Source: JBKECP01 sp047974765
GTDB lineage: Bacteria > Pseudomonadota > Gammaproteobacteria > Pseudomonadales > Halieaceae
Direction of reading: 5' to 3'
Assembly (NCBI GenBank): GCA_047974765.1
Contig: JBKECP010000041.1
Span: forward strand, 62,001-126,000
Length of the DNA: 64,000 nucleotides
Each line of letters starts with the position of its first letter. The first letter of the stretch is position 1. A model generated the notes under the pieces. It searched no databases. It saw only the letters and a program-made list of their open reading frames with translations, and was not told the DNA's origin. This document shows positions 8,392 through 19,602 of this stretch, in pieces. The position numbers and the translations under genes are program-made.

Positions 8392-9204
8392 ATGTCTCTG
8401 CGTTTGAAATCCTTTTTTTACCCTTTCACCCTTTTTACTGTACTGCTTTTGATCAGCTATCGCCCGGCCTTTGCAGCTTGCACCGACAGCACGCTGGACT
8501 GGGATTCGTTAGGTCTGCTTCCAGGCTTTCCTCTGTCACTGAACGATCACACCGTTGACTTTTCCATTACAAATCCTGGTGGCCTGCTTAGTGTTGAAAA
8601 TATAGATTTTTATGGCGCCAATGGTAGTGCAAAGGAATACGGCATCTCCGCTCATTTATTCTCGCTGGGGAGTAATACCATTACCGTCGAAATCCATCTA
8701 ACGGGAGATCCATCCACTGTCAGTTTTAATCTACTCGATGTCGACGGGGATGAAGACCCAAGATTTTTACGGCAGGAAGTCTATACCATTACAGGTAGTT
8801 TTGAAGGCGCAGCTGTTACACCCGCGCTCACGCCAACCAGTCAAATGGTGGTATCTGGCAATACTGTGCGCGGCTACAATGAGGTAGCACCCTATATCGG
8901 CGAAGATGGCCTGGCGCCAATGGAAGGCGTATTGGGCGTCGCTTTTGACAGCCCGGTCGATACCATCACCGTAACATTCAGTGCTGACGTTCAGGCGCCA
9001 AGCGTATCATTTACCAGTGTACCGGGCTTTGCTTTTGACAATCTCGACATACGCTGCCAGTCACTGCCTCCCCTGATCCCGATTACACCTCAACCACAGG
9101 CAGTACCCGTACCGGCGACTTATCACAACTTATCGGCTTTTGTCGTTTTGCTACTGAGCGCCATCGGTATTGGCTTTTTGCGCAAACAAAAAGCCCGCAC
9201 CTGA
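8392..9204 (+). CDS. Secreted protein with VPxPA/PEP-CTERM-type C-terminal sorting signal
   Basis: Function unknown. The 270-residue protein starts with a clear signal peptide (cleavage near YRPAFA-A, about residue 28). A mostly beta-type acidic middle follows, with Asp/Gly-rich segments (DVDGDEDP). The end is a three-part signal: VPVPATYHN, a hydrophobic helix of about 20 residues, and the basic tail RKQKA. This layout is that of PEP-CTERM/IPTL-CTERM-like sorting signals, which an exosortase- or rhombosortase-type enzyme would process; none is in this window. The Shine-Dalgarno AGGAGGT is strong. It converges on greA with 6 bases between the stops. Confidence 0.7.
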   Translation: MSLRLKSFFYPFTLFTVLLLISYRPAFAACTDSTLDWDSLGLLPGFPLSLNDHTVDFSITNPGGLLSVENIDFYGANGSAKEYGISAHLFSLGSNTITVEIHLTGDPSTVSFNLLDVDGDEDPRFLRQEVYTITGSFEGAAVTPALTPTSQMVVSGNTVRGYNEVAPYIGEDGLAPMEGVLGVAFDSPVDTITVTFSADVQAPSVSFTSVPGFAFDNLDIRCQSLPPLIPITPQPQAVPVPATYHNLSAFVVLLLSAIGIGFLRKQKART

Positions 9205-9210
9205 CAAACC

Positions 9211-9683
9211 TCAAATATGACGCACCTGGTCGATTTCATATTCAACATCACCGCCAGGTGCCCTTACTACAACCACTTCGCCTTCTTCCTTACCGATCAG
9301 GGCGCGTGCGATCGGTGAACTGATCGATATCAGATTATTTTTTACATCGGCTTCGTCATCGCCAACGATACGGTAGGTCACTGAAGCATCAGTATCGATA
9401 TTGATCAAATCGATAGTCGTGCCAAAGATCACCTTGCCGGTTTTGGGCAAAACAGTGACATCAATCACTTGGGCATTGGATAACTTGCCCTCGATATCCA
9501 TGATGCGACCTTCATTGAAACTCTGCTGTTCGCGGGCGGCGTGGTATTCGGCATTTTCCTTGAGGTCACCGTGTTCGCGGGCCTCGGCGATAGCCTCGGT
9601 GATGCGCGGGCGTTCAATTTTTTTCAAACGCTCCAACTCTTCGCGCAATGCGGCCTCACCGGATACTGTCATTGGCACCTTGC

Positions 9684-9687
<4 letters not shown>
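9211..9687 (-). CDS. greA: Transcription elongation factor GreA
   Basis: Enters the RNA polymerase secondary channel and stimulates cleavage of backtracked transcripts. The 158-residue protein has the N-terminal coiled coil with the catalytic acidic tip HGDLKENAEY (Asp41, Glu44) and a C-terminal FKBP-like domain ending in VEYEIDQVRHI. The ATGA overlap with carB indicates coupled translation. carA-carB-greA is the usual order in pseudomonads and relatives. Confidence 0.97.
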
Positions 9688-12914
<3,227 letters not shown>

Positions 12915-12917
12915 GGG

Positions 12918-14069
12918 CTACAGCTTTCCTGCTCTGGCTTGTATCAGTTCAATAAAATGGTCAAACAGGGGTGCGGCATCGTGAGGGCCTGGGCTCGCCT
13001 CGGGGTGCCCCTGAAAACCAAAGGCGGCCTTGTCGGTGCGGTGGATCCCCTGCAAAGTGCCGTCGAACAACGACTTGTGGGTCACTCGCAGATTGGCAGG
13101 CAGGCTCGCTTCATCGACTGCAAAACCGTGGTTCTGGCTGGTGATCAGCACGGTGCCGTCATCGAGCTTCTGCACCGGATGGTTGGCGCCGTGGTGGCCG
13201 TGGCCCATCTTGACGGTGCGACCACCGCTGGCCAGGGCCAGCAGCTGGTGGCCGAGGCAGATGCCAAATACCGGGATATCCGTTTGCAGGATGGCCTGAA
13301 TGGCCTTGATGGCGTAATCACAGGGTTCGGGATCACCGGGGCCGTTGGACAAAAATACACCGTCTGGCTGCATCGCCAGCACTTCGGCAGCCGGTGTTTG
13401 TGCCGGTACCACTGTCAGACGACAGCCGCGATCAACCAGCATACGCAGGATATTGCGCTTGACTCCGTAGTCATAGGCAACCACATGCAAGGGCAGCTCA
13501 GCAGCTACAGGCCTGGCATACCCCTGCTCCAGATGCCAGCTGCCCTCAACCCACTCATAGGGTTCGCTGACACAGACTTCTTTGGCCAGATCCATTCCCT
13601 TGAGGCCGGCAAAGCCGCGGGCAGCAACCAGTGCAGCCTGCTCATCGATGTTTTCACCGGCTCCAGCGGCTACCAGGCAGCCGTTCTGGGCACCTTTTTC
13701 ACGCAGAATGCGAGTCAGGCGACGGGTGTCGATATCGGCAATGCCAACCACATCACGCCGTTTGAGGCAGGCCGACAGATCCTCTTCGCTGCGATAATTA
13801 CTGGCCAGCAACGGCAGGTCGCGGATAACCAGGCCGGAGGCCCAGATCTCGCGGGATTCTTCATCTTCGGCATTCACACCAGTATTGCCAATATGGGGAT
13901 AGGTCAGCGTAACGATCTGGCGCGCATAGGATGGGTCAGTAAGAATTTCCTGATAACCACTCATTGCGGTATTAAACACCACCTCACCGATGCGCAAGCC
14001 TTCAGCACCAATGGCGATACCTTTGAAAATACTGCCATCTTCAAGGGCTAACAGAGCCGGTTTAAACAA
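12918..14069 (-). CDS. carA: Carbamoyl-phosphate synthase small subunit (TTG start)
   Basis: Glutaminase subunit feeding ammonia to CarB. The 383-residue class I amidotransferase has its nucleophile Cys271 in GICLGHQ and His355/Glu357 in GHPEASPG. I place the start at a TTG with GGAGG five bases upstream. The resulting N-terminus (M-FKPALLALEDG) lines up with other CarA proteins, and E. coli carA is known to use UUG. A start four codons earlier would overlap the Shine-Dalgarno. The leader contains a terminator and a short open frame, suggesting attenuation. dapB, often upstream, is absent. Confidence 0.96.
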   Translation of the reverse strand: MFKPALLALEDGSIFKGIAIGAEGLRIGEVVFNTAMSGYQEILTDPSYARQIVTLTYPHIGNTGVNAEDEESREIWASGLVIRDLPLLASNYRSEEDLSACLKRRDVVGIADIDTRRLTRILREKGAQNGCLVAAGAGENIDEQAALVAARGFAGLKGMDLAKEVCVSEPYEWVEGSWHLEQGYARPVAAELPLHVVAYDYGVKRNILRMLVDRGCRLTVVPAQTPAAEVLAMQPDGVFLSNGPGDPEPCDYAIKAIQAILQTDIPVFGICLGHQLLALASGGRTVKMGHGHHGANHPVQKLDDGTVLITSQNHGFAVDEASLPANLRVTHKSLFDGTLQGIHRTDKAAFGFQGHPEASPGPHDAAPLFDHFIELIQARAGKL

Positions 14070-14113
14070 AGACACCTCCAAAAATCACTGAGCCTGTGCC
14101 TGTCGTGCGCACC

Positions 14114-14151
14114 CAAAAAAAGCGAGATGGGACAAACTCATCTCGCTTTTT
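14114..14151 (-). terminator. Terminator hairpin in the carA leader (putative attenuator)
   Basis: A perfect 13-bp stem AAAAAGCGAGATG / CATCTCGCTTTTT with a 9-base loop; on the minus strand it is followed by a run of seven T. It lies 45 bases before the carA start. The only neighbour upstream is the divergent MFS gene, so there is no minus-strand gene for it to end. It therefore most likely controls read-through into carAB. Confidence 0.75.
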
Positions 14152-14160
14152 GACATACAA

Positions 14161-14262
14161 TCAGCTCTGGCTGTTCACAGGAATGCACGTCACCGGGGCG
14201 CTGACCGGGCGTGTGAAATCTGGCAGCGAATTGTAGGTGAAGCCCTCCGGGGTGTCCAGCAC
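14161..14262 (-). CDS. Possible carA leader peptide
   Basis: A GTG-initiated frame of 33 codons beginning MLDTPEGFTYNSLPDF. Its stop lies 9 bases before the carA leader terminator, which is where a regulatory leader peptide would end. It has six prolines, one arginine and no clear Shine-Dalgarno. I do not recognise it as the tail of any known protein. An alternative GTG five codons upstream is possible. The placement supports a regulatory role; the coding claim itself is weak. Confidence 0.3.
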   Translation of the reverse strand: MLDTPEGFTYNSLPDFTRPVSAPVTCIPVNSQS

Positions 14263-14397
14263 AGGATGCCCGCCCACTGCGCCAACAAGCCAACTTTGGT
14301 GATATTACCAAGGGCCGCCCCGGCGAATCAGACAGGAAGTATCATCTGTCTGCCATCGGCCATTGCAGCAAGGCATATCAGGATAACAGGCATTCCA

Positions 14398-15645
14398 ATG
14401 CACTCACACCAGGCCAACTCTCCAGATAAAGACAATAACACCCCGGACAACAGCGACTTGCGCCAGCTGAGCCGCAACCAGCTGGCGGTGTTGATTGGTG
14501 CGCTAATGTCAACCGCCATCGGCCAGTCACTGGTATTTGCCATCCTGGCACCGCTGGGCCGGGAGGTGGCTCTGAGCGAGATCCAGATCACCTCCATCAT
14601 CGCCATTTCAGCGCTGGTGTTCTCCCTGGCTTCACCCTTTTGGGGACGCCTGAGCGACCGTGCTGGTCGCAAGACTATTATGATGACAGGCCTGATCGGT
14701 TATACACTCGGCACCTTGCTGTTCACCAGTGTATTTCAGGCCGCTCTGGCCGGTTATATCAGCGGTACACTTCTCTATCCGATATTGCTGCTGACCCGCT
14801 GTCTACAGGGCTGCATTATGTCAGCCACCGGCCCAGCAGCCACGGCTTATGCCGCCGATAACAGCACACCCGGTTATCGCACCCGTACATTAGCCCGCCT
14901 TGGTACAGCCAACAGCCTGGGTACCATTTTAGGTCCGGCCGTCAGTGGTGCTCTGGCCATTTTCGGCTTGCTGGCTCCGCTCTACTTTGCCGCTGCTCTG
15001 ACCGTCATTGCCGCCTGGGTGATCTGGCGTTTGCTACCACTCACACCAAAACACTATCTGACGCCTCGTAATACCACGTCCCGCCTGCGAGTGAACGATG
15101 TGCGTATCCGTGGCTACCTGTTTGTTGCTACCGGTCTGTTTATCGGCTTTTCCGCCATCCAGCAGACTCTCGGGTTTCATATTCAGGACAAACTGGGGCT
15201 AAACGGCATTCAGACGGCCCAGACCACCGGCGCTGCCCTGATGGTGTCAGCGCTGTTTACTTTCACCATGCAGATGACGGCCATGCAACGACTCAAGCTG
15301 ACACCCAGGCAATTTTTGCAGCTGGCACTGGCTTCGCTGGCCGTTGGCGCCTACATAATAGCCATTTTTGAGCATTTTGGTTTACTGGCCGTAGGCATGG
15401 CTTTTATTGGCACCGGGTTGGGACTGGGCGCACCGGCAGCCGCTGCCGGCGCCTCTTTGGCGGTCAATGCTGAAGAGCAGGGTTCAATCGCCGGTTTGAT
15501 CAGCGCCTGTCCGGCTTTTGGCTTTGTTATCGGCCCTGTTTGCGCCGGCCTGCTCTACCGGGTTGACCCACTGTTTGCGAGTCTGTTCAGTGTAGGCGTT
15601 TTTGTGTTGGTACTGATGGTATTGATAGCTTACCGCCGCCAGTGA
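14398..15645 (+). CDS. MFS transporter, drug:H+ antiporter-like
   Basis: A 415-residue inner-membrane carrier with about 12 hydrophobic segments and the motif A loop GRLSDRAGRKTIMM between helices 2 and 3. The C-terminal half contains Gly/Ala-rich helices such as GTGLGLGAPAAAAGASLA. The pattern resembles TetA-like DHA1 exporters. The substrate cannot be told from sequence. The start is the ATG preceded by AGG at a spacing of about 7; a much longer open frame upstream runs through the carA leader and is rejected. It is divergent from carA and converges on the qor-like gene. Confidence 0.85.
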   Translation: MHSHQANSPDKDNNTPDNSDLRQLSRNQLAVLIGALMSTAIGQSLVFAILAPLGREVALSEIQITSIIAISALVFSLASPFWGRLSDRAGRKTIMMTGLIGYTLGTLLFTSVFQAALAGYISGTLLYPILLLTRCLQGCIMSATGPAATAYAADNSTPGYRTRTLARLGTANSLGTILGPAVSGALAIFGLLAPLYFAAALTVIAAWVIWRLLPLTPKHYLTPRNTTSRLRVNDVRIRGYLFVATGLFIGFSAIQQTLGFHIQDKLGLNGIQTAQTTGAALMVSALFTFTMQMTAMQRLKLTPRQFLQLALASLAVGAYIIAIFEHFGLLAVGMAFIGTGLGLGAPAAAAGASLAVNAEEQGSIAGLISACPAFGFVIGPVCAGLLYRVDPLFASLFSVGVFVLVLMVLIAYRRQ

Positions 15646-15660
15646 GCAGGCACCTGTAAA

Positions 15661-16644
15661 TTACTCTGCAAGCGTGATAATCACCTTGCCTCGCGCACGG
15701 CGCTCAATCATGCAGTTATAGGCCTGCTCATATTGATCGAGTGTAAACAGATCTGTAACAACAGGCTTGAGTTGCCCTTTGGCAAAACAGGCCCACAACT
15801 CATGGATATTGGCGATATTGCGCTCGGGCTCCTCCATGGTGAAGCGCCCCCAGAATACACCGACAATCGACAAGCCTTTGAGCAAGGTTAAATTGAGTGG
15901 TATTTTTGGAATCGGGCCGCTGGCAAAACCAATTACCAGATAACGTCCGCCCCAGGCCATGCTGCGCAAAGCCGGTTCAGCAAAATCACCACCAACCGGA
16001 TCATAAACCACATCCACACCCCGGCCGTTGGTAAGGCGCTTGATTTCATCTTTGAGTGTAGCTTTGCTGTAATTAATCAGCTCATCAGCACCCATTGTCC
16101 GGCACAGTTCGAGTTTTTCCTCACTACTGGCAGCGGCAATCACTTTTGCTCCGAGTAATTTACCCAGCTCAATAGCAGTCACACCTACGCCGCCCGCCGC
16201 CCCCAACACCAGCAGGGTTTCACCCGGCTGGATATTGGCCCGCTGCACCAGCGCATGATAAGACGTGAAATAGGTGATACCAACACCGGCGGCCTGCTCG
16301 AAGCTAAGACCATCAGGCATAGGAAAAACCAGATTCTCATCAGCAGCCACCTGCTCGGCAAAAGCACCGTAGCCCACCATGGCAATCACCTTATCACCCA
16401 CGTTGACCCGCCGGGCTTTACTGCCAACAGCAATCACCACTCCGGCACACTCGCCACCACTGACAAAAGGCAAATCAGGCTGATTCTGATACTTGCCCTG
16501 CATCATCAGTACATCGGGAAAATTCAGACCACTGGCCTTAATTTCGATCAGTACCTGATTTTCACCCAGCTCCGGCTCCTGCCAGTTGTTCTCCAATACC
16601 AGTTTGTCAGCCATGCCATATTCTTTACATACCACCGCTTTCAT
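15661..16644 (-). CDS. Zinc-independent NADPH:quinone reductase-type oxidoreductase
   Basis: A 327-residue medium-chain dehydrogenase/reductase of the quinone oxidoreductase branch. It has the N-terminal GroES-like fold (ASGLNFPDVLMMQGKYQ) and the nucleotide-binding loop GAAGGVG at 148-154. The zinc-ligand cysteines of alcohol dehydrogenases are missing. It likely reduces quinones or enoyl-type substrates with NADPH. It is the last gene of the acyl-CoA cluster, 97 bases after the thiolase, with a possible terminator between them, so membership is likely but not certain. Confidence 0.85.
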   Translation of the reverse strand: MKAVVCKEYGMADKLVLENNWQEPELGENQVLIEIKASGLNFPDVLMMQGKYQNQPDLPFVSGGECAGVVIAVGSKARRVNVGDKVIAMVGYGAFAEQVAADENLVFPMPDGLSFEQAAGVGITYFTSYHALVQRANIQPGETLLVLGAAGGVGVTAIELGKLLGAKVIAAASSEEKLELCRTMGADELINYSKATLKDEIKRLTNGRGVDVVYDPVGGDFAEPALRSMAWGGRYLVIGFASGPIPKIPLNLTLLKGLSIVGVFWGRFTMEEPERNIANIHELWACFAKGQLKPVVTDLFTLDQYEQAYNCMIERRARGKVIITLAE

Positions 16645-16702
16645 TCATCCTGCCTCTTTAGCTACTTCGACCTTCAATAACAAGCCCTGAACCCTGGAAG
16701 CG

Positions 16703-16724
16703 AAAACGGCGCCCGCAGGTGCCG
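16703..16724 (-). terminator. Weak hairpin plus T-run after the thiolase gene
   Basis: On the minus strand, CGGCAC-CTGCGG-GCGCCG (one mismatch) is followed by TTTT, 18 bases past the thiolase stop. It may partly separate the qor-like gene from the operon. Confidence 0.4.
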
Positions 16725-16741
16725 CACCAGCACGCTACCCC

Positions 16742-17920
16742 TCAAACCACCTCGAACAATCCCGCTGCGCCCATACCACCGCCAATACACATGGTAACGA
16801 CTACATATTTGACACCGCGGCGCCGACCTTCGATCAGGGCATGGCCAATCATGCGCGAACCACTCATACCGTAGGGATGACCGACTGAGATCGCACCACC
16901 ACTGACATTGAGCCTGTCGTTATCGATACCGAGTTTGTCACGGCAGTACAGCACCTGCACAGCAAAGGCCTCATTGAGCTCCCACAAACCAATATCATCA
17001 ACACTCAGGTTGTGCTGTTTGAGCAGTTTAGGCACGGCAAAAACGGGACCAATACCCATTTCATCAGGCTCACAGCCGGCAACCGCCATACCGCGATAAA
17101 TACCCAAAGGCTCCAGACCCCGCTGCCGGGCTAACCGGGCATCCATTATTACCTGGGCAGACGACCCATCAGATAGCTGTGAGGCATTGCCGGCGGTAAT
17201 CGTACCGCCTTCAATAACCGGCTTCAGGCCAGCAAGACCTTCAGCTGTCGTGGCGCGCAGCCCCTCATCGGCTGATATTGTAATTTGAGCCTCAGACGGC
17301 TTACCGGTTTCCTTGTCCCAGACAATGCGATTGCAGGTCACTGGCACCAACTCCTGAGCATAGCGACCCTCTTCATAGGCCAGAGCAGTACGCTGCTGGG
17401 ATTGCAGACCATACTCATCCATTGCCTCACGGGAAATGTTGTAGCGTTTGGCCACTATTTCTGCTGTTTGCAACATCGGCATGTAAATATCCGGGTGCAT
17501 GGCCAACAGTTCTTTATCCGAGGCGCGATAGGTATTTTGGTGTTCATTTTGCACCAGCGAAATGGATTCAATGCCACCGCCGATGACAATGCTCATACCA
17601 TCATCAACTATCTGTTTGGCGGCGGTTGCCACTGCCATCAGCCCCGATGAACACTGGCGGTCAATCGTCATACCCGACACGCTGGCAGGCAAACCCGCAC
17701 GCAATGCGACCTGACGGGCAATATTCATACCGGTTGTACCCTGCTGCATGGCGCAACCCATAATGACATCATCCACTTCTGCCAGCTCGACACCTGCTCG
17801 CCTGACAGCTTCAGCAACAGAAGCCGCACCCAGGGACGCCCCCGTCAAATTATTGAAAGCACCCCGATAAGCCTTGCCAATGGGTGTGCGCGCAGTTGAA
17901 ACAATAACCGCTTCTTTCAT
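16742..17920 (-). CDS. Thiolase (acetyl-CoA acyltransferase)
   Basis: Cleaves 3-ketoacyl-CoA with CoA, the final step of a beta-oxidation turn. The 392-residue protein has nucleophile Cys90 in DRQCSSGL, the NEAFA motif, His348 in SVGHPYG and Cys378 in CIGGGMGAAG, so it should be active. The run of acyl-CoA dehydrogenase, MaoC, dehydrogenase and thiolase genes points to degradation of a fatty-acid, branched or steroid-type side chain. It starts 15 bases after the SDR stop. Sequence alone does not separate FadA from PhaA-like roles; context favours degradation. Confidence 0.92.
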   Translation of the reverse strand: MKEAVIVSTARTPIGKAYRGAFNNLTGASLGAASVAEAVRRAGVELAEVDDVIMGCAMQQGTTGMNIARQVALRAGLPASVSGMTIDRQCSSGLMAVATAAKQIVDDGMSIVIGGGIESISLVQNEHQNTYRASDKELLAMHPDIYMPMLQTAEIVAKRYNISREAMDEYGLQSQQRTALAYEEGRYAQELVPVTCNRIVWDKETGKPSEAQITISADEGLRATTAEGLAGLKPVIEGGTITAGNASQLSDGSSAQVIMDARLARQRGLEPLGIYRGMAVAGCEPDEMGIGPVFAVPKLLKQHNLSVDDIGLWELNEAFAVQVLYCRDKLGIDNDRLNVSGGAISVGHPYGMSGSRMIGHALIEGRRRGVKYVVVTMCIGGGMGAAGLFEVV

Positions 17921-17935
17921 TCATCAGCTCCTAAT

Positions 17936-18853
17936 TCAGTCAAGTTTGATACCCAGACCAGTGGCTGCGGCTGTCACCATTTTGGTGGACTGCTCAAAAC
18001 CGGCCTTGAGCTCCCTGGCGTTATCACTGTTGATCTGATGCCAGTGAGCGGCGATACCCTCTGGAGTCTGCTCTTCAGGCTTGAGCCACACACTGTCGGT
18101 TTCAACTATTTTGGCTACCGAAAAAGCACCCGCACCAGCACACAAAATTGTGCGATTGGGCGCCTGCTCACTCACCAGATACAGTACAGCCGGGGTAACC
18201 GTTTCAGGCATCAACAGCGCAAAGGCCTGCTCAGGGATTAAACCTTCGGTCATACGGGTACCGGCCGTCGGCGCCAGTGCATTGATATGAATATTGTATT
18301 TTGCCCCCTCCTGCACCAGTGTGTTCATTGCGCCGACAACGCCCATTTTGGCGGCGCCGTAGTTGGTTTGACCAAAGTTCCCGTACAGACCGCTGGAAGA
18401 AGACGTCACCACAATGCGGCCATATTCCTGCTCGCGCATAATATCCCAGCAGGCTTTAATACAGTTGATAGTGCCCATTAAATGAACCTCAAGCACCGTG
18501 CGAAAATCATCGAGCGAGCCTTTGCTAAAACTTTTATCGCGCAAAATACCAGCATTGTTGACAAGAATATCAATACGCCCCCATTTATCGATGGCCTGTT
18601 TGACCATGGTTTCAACGTCCTCATAACGAGCAACATTGGCACCATTGGCAACAGCTTCACCACCGGCTGCTTCAATTTCGGCCACAACAGACAGCGCTGT
18701 CTCAGAAGAGCTTCCCGAGCCCTCTTTGGAGCCGCCGAGATCATTAACTACAACCTTTGCACCACGTTTGGCCAGCTCAATGGCATGGCAGCGACCCAGC
18801 CCCTGACCGGCGCCGGTTACAATAGCAACTTTACCGTCATAGCGGATTGTCAT
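17936..18853 (-). CDS. SDR dehydrogenase of the MFE-2 (3-hydroxyacyl-CoA dehydrogenase) type
   Basis: A 305-residue NAD-dependent short-chain dehydrogenase. It has TGAGQGLG at 13-20, NNAG at 99-102, a serine-rich active-site strand near 151-154 and the YxxxK pair Tyr165/Lys169. The extended cofactor loop (NDLGGSKEGSGSSS) and the C-terminal extension of about 50 residues are typical of the dehydrogenase part of peroxisomal multifunctional enzyme type 2. It likely oxidises the (3R)-hydroxyacyl-CoA made by the neighbouring MaoC hydratase, 48 bases upstream in the operon. Confidence 0.9.
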   Translation of the reverse strand: MTIRYDGKVAIVTGAGQGLGRCHAIELAKRGAKVVVNDLGGSKEGSGSSSETALSVVAEIEAAGGEAVANGANVARYEDVETMVKQAIDKWGRIDILVNNAGILRDKSFSKGSLDDFRTVLEVHLMGTINCIKACWDIMREQEYGRIVVTSSSSGLYGNFGQTNYGAAKMGVVGAMNTLVQEGAKYNIHINALAPTAGTRMTEGLIPEQAFALLMPETVTPAVLYLVSEQAPNRTILCAGAGAFSVAKIVETDSVWLKPEEQTPEGIAAHWHQINSDNARELKAGFEQSTKMVTAAATGLGIKLD

Positions 18854-18901
18854 TCATGTATCCTCATTACTTGATAAATTCACTTGCTTGCGCAGTGCGG
18901 C

Positions 18902-19366
18902 TCAACCAGTGACCGACATACCCATCCATTGGGCAATCAGGGCGGGCGTATCCTCATCTTCTATCTCAACTGAAATATTCTGGGTCACTAAAAAGCGCCC
19001 GGTCTCTTTTTGCTGAACATCCACAATTTCAACATGGGCGCGTACCCGTCTGCCCGCTTTGACCGGTGCCAGGAAACGCACCTTGTTGAAACCATAGTTA
19101 ATGCCCATAACCAGATTTTCCGGCACGATACCGGTGTCCTCACACATTTTGACCAGCATTGACAGTGTTAACAGACCGTGGGAGATAGTCCCGCCAAAAG
19201 GTGTCTGTGCCGCCCGCTCCTGGTCAATATGAATAAACTGGTGATCTTCTGTACAGTCGGCAAAGGCATCGATGCGTGCCTGGTCAATCATCACCCAGGG
19301 ACCGGGCTCAAATTTCCTGCCTTTTTGATCGAGCATTGCTGATATGGGAATAACCGTCAGTGCCAT
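18902..19366 (-). CDS. MaoC-family (R)-specific enoyl-CoA hydratase
   Basis: A 154-residue single hot-dog protein carrying the hydratase-2 motif DCTEDHQFIHIDQERA followed by TPFGGTISHG, which supplies the catalytic Asp/His pair. It should add water to a 2-enoyl-CoA to give the (3R)-hydroxyacyl-CoA. The ATG preceded by GGAGC is chosen; seven more upstream residues are possible. It is the first gene after the internal promoter at 19503-19531, which resembles the promoter in front of the acyl-CoA dehydrogenases. Confidence 0.9.
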   Translation of the reverse strand: MALTVIPISAMLDQKGRKFEPGPWVMIDQARIDAFADCTEDHQFIHIDQERAAQTPFGGTISHGLLTLSMLVKMCEDTGIVPENLVMGINYGFNKVRFLAPVKAGRRVRAHVEIVDVQQKETGRFLVTQNISVEIEDEDTPALIAQWMGMSVTG

Positions 19367-19502
19367 GATGATGCTCCTTGCAACCAAAAAAATAGCTCGT
19401 TTTTTTAAGTATAAAGCTCACAGGAACAGCCATACCTGCAACAGATTGCACACCGAACGCACAACAGCTGCTCATACGGTCAGCACCTGAAAAACGAATT
19501 TG

Positions 19503-19531
19503 AACATACAGTATGAAAACATGGCGATCAA
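19503..19531 (-). promoter_or_regulatory. Promoter with palindromic operator upstream of maoC
   Basis: On the minus strand: -35 TTGATC, 17-base spacer, -10 TATGTT. The -10 lies inside a near-palindrome (plus strand AACATA-CAG-TATGAA, 19503-19517). The same arrangement and flanking bases recur at 22079-22107 before the dehydrogenase genes. The repetition makes a shared regulator likely. No regulator gene is visible in the cluster. Confidence 0.6.
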
Positions 19532-19602
19532 GTATTTACACCGTATCGTAAAGGGTCCGGGCCGATTTCCAGGCCTGTAGTGTTCTGTATGTGTATCGTT
19601 AT

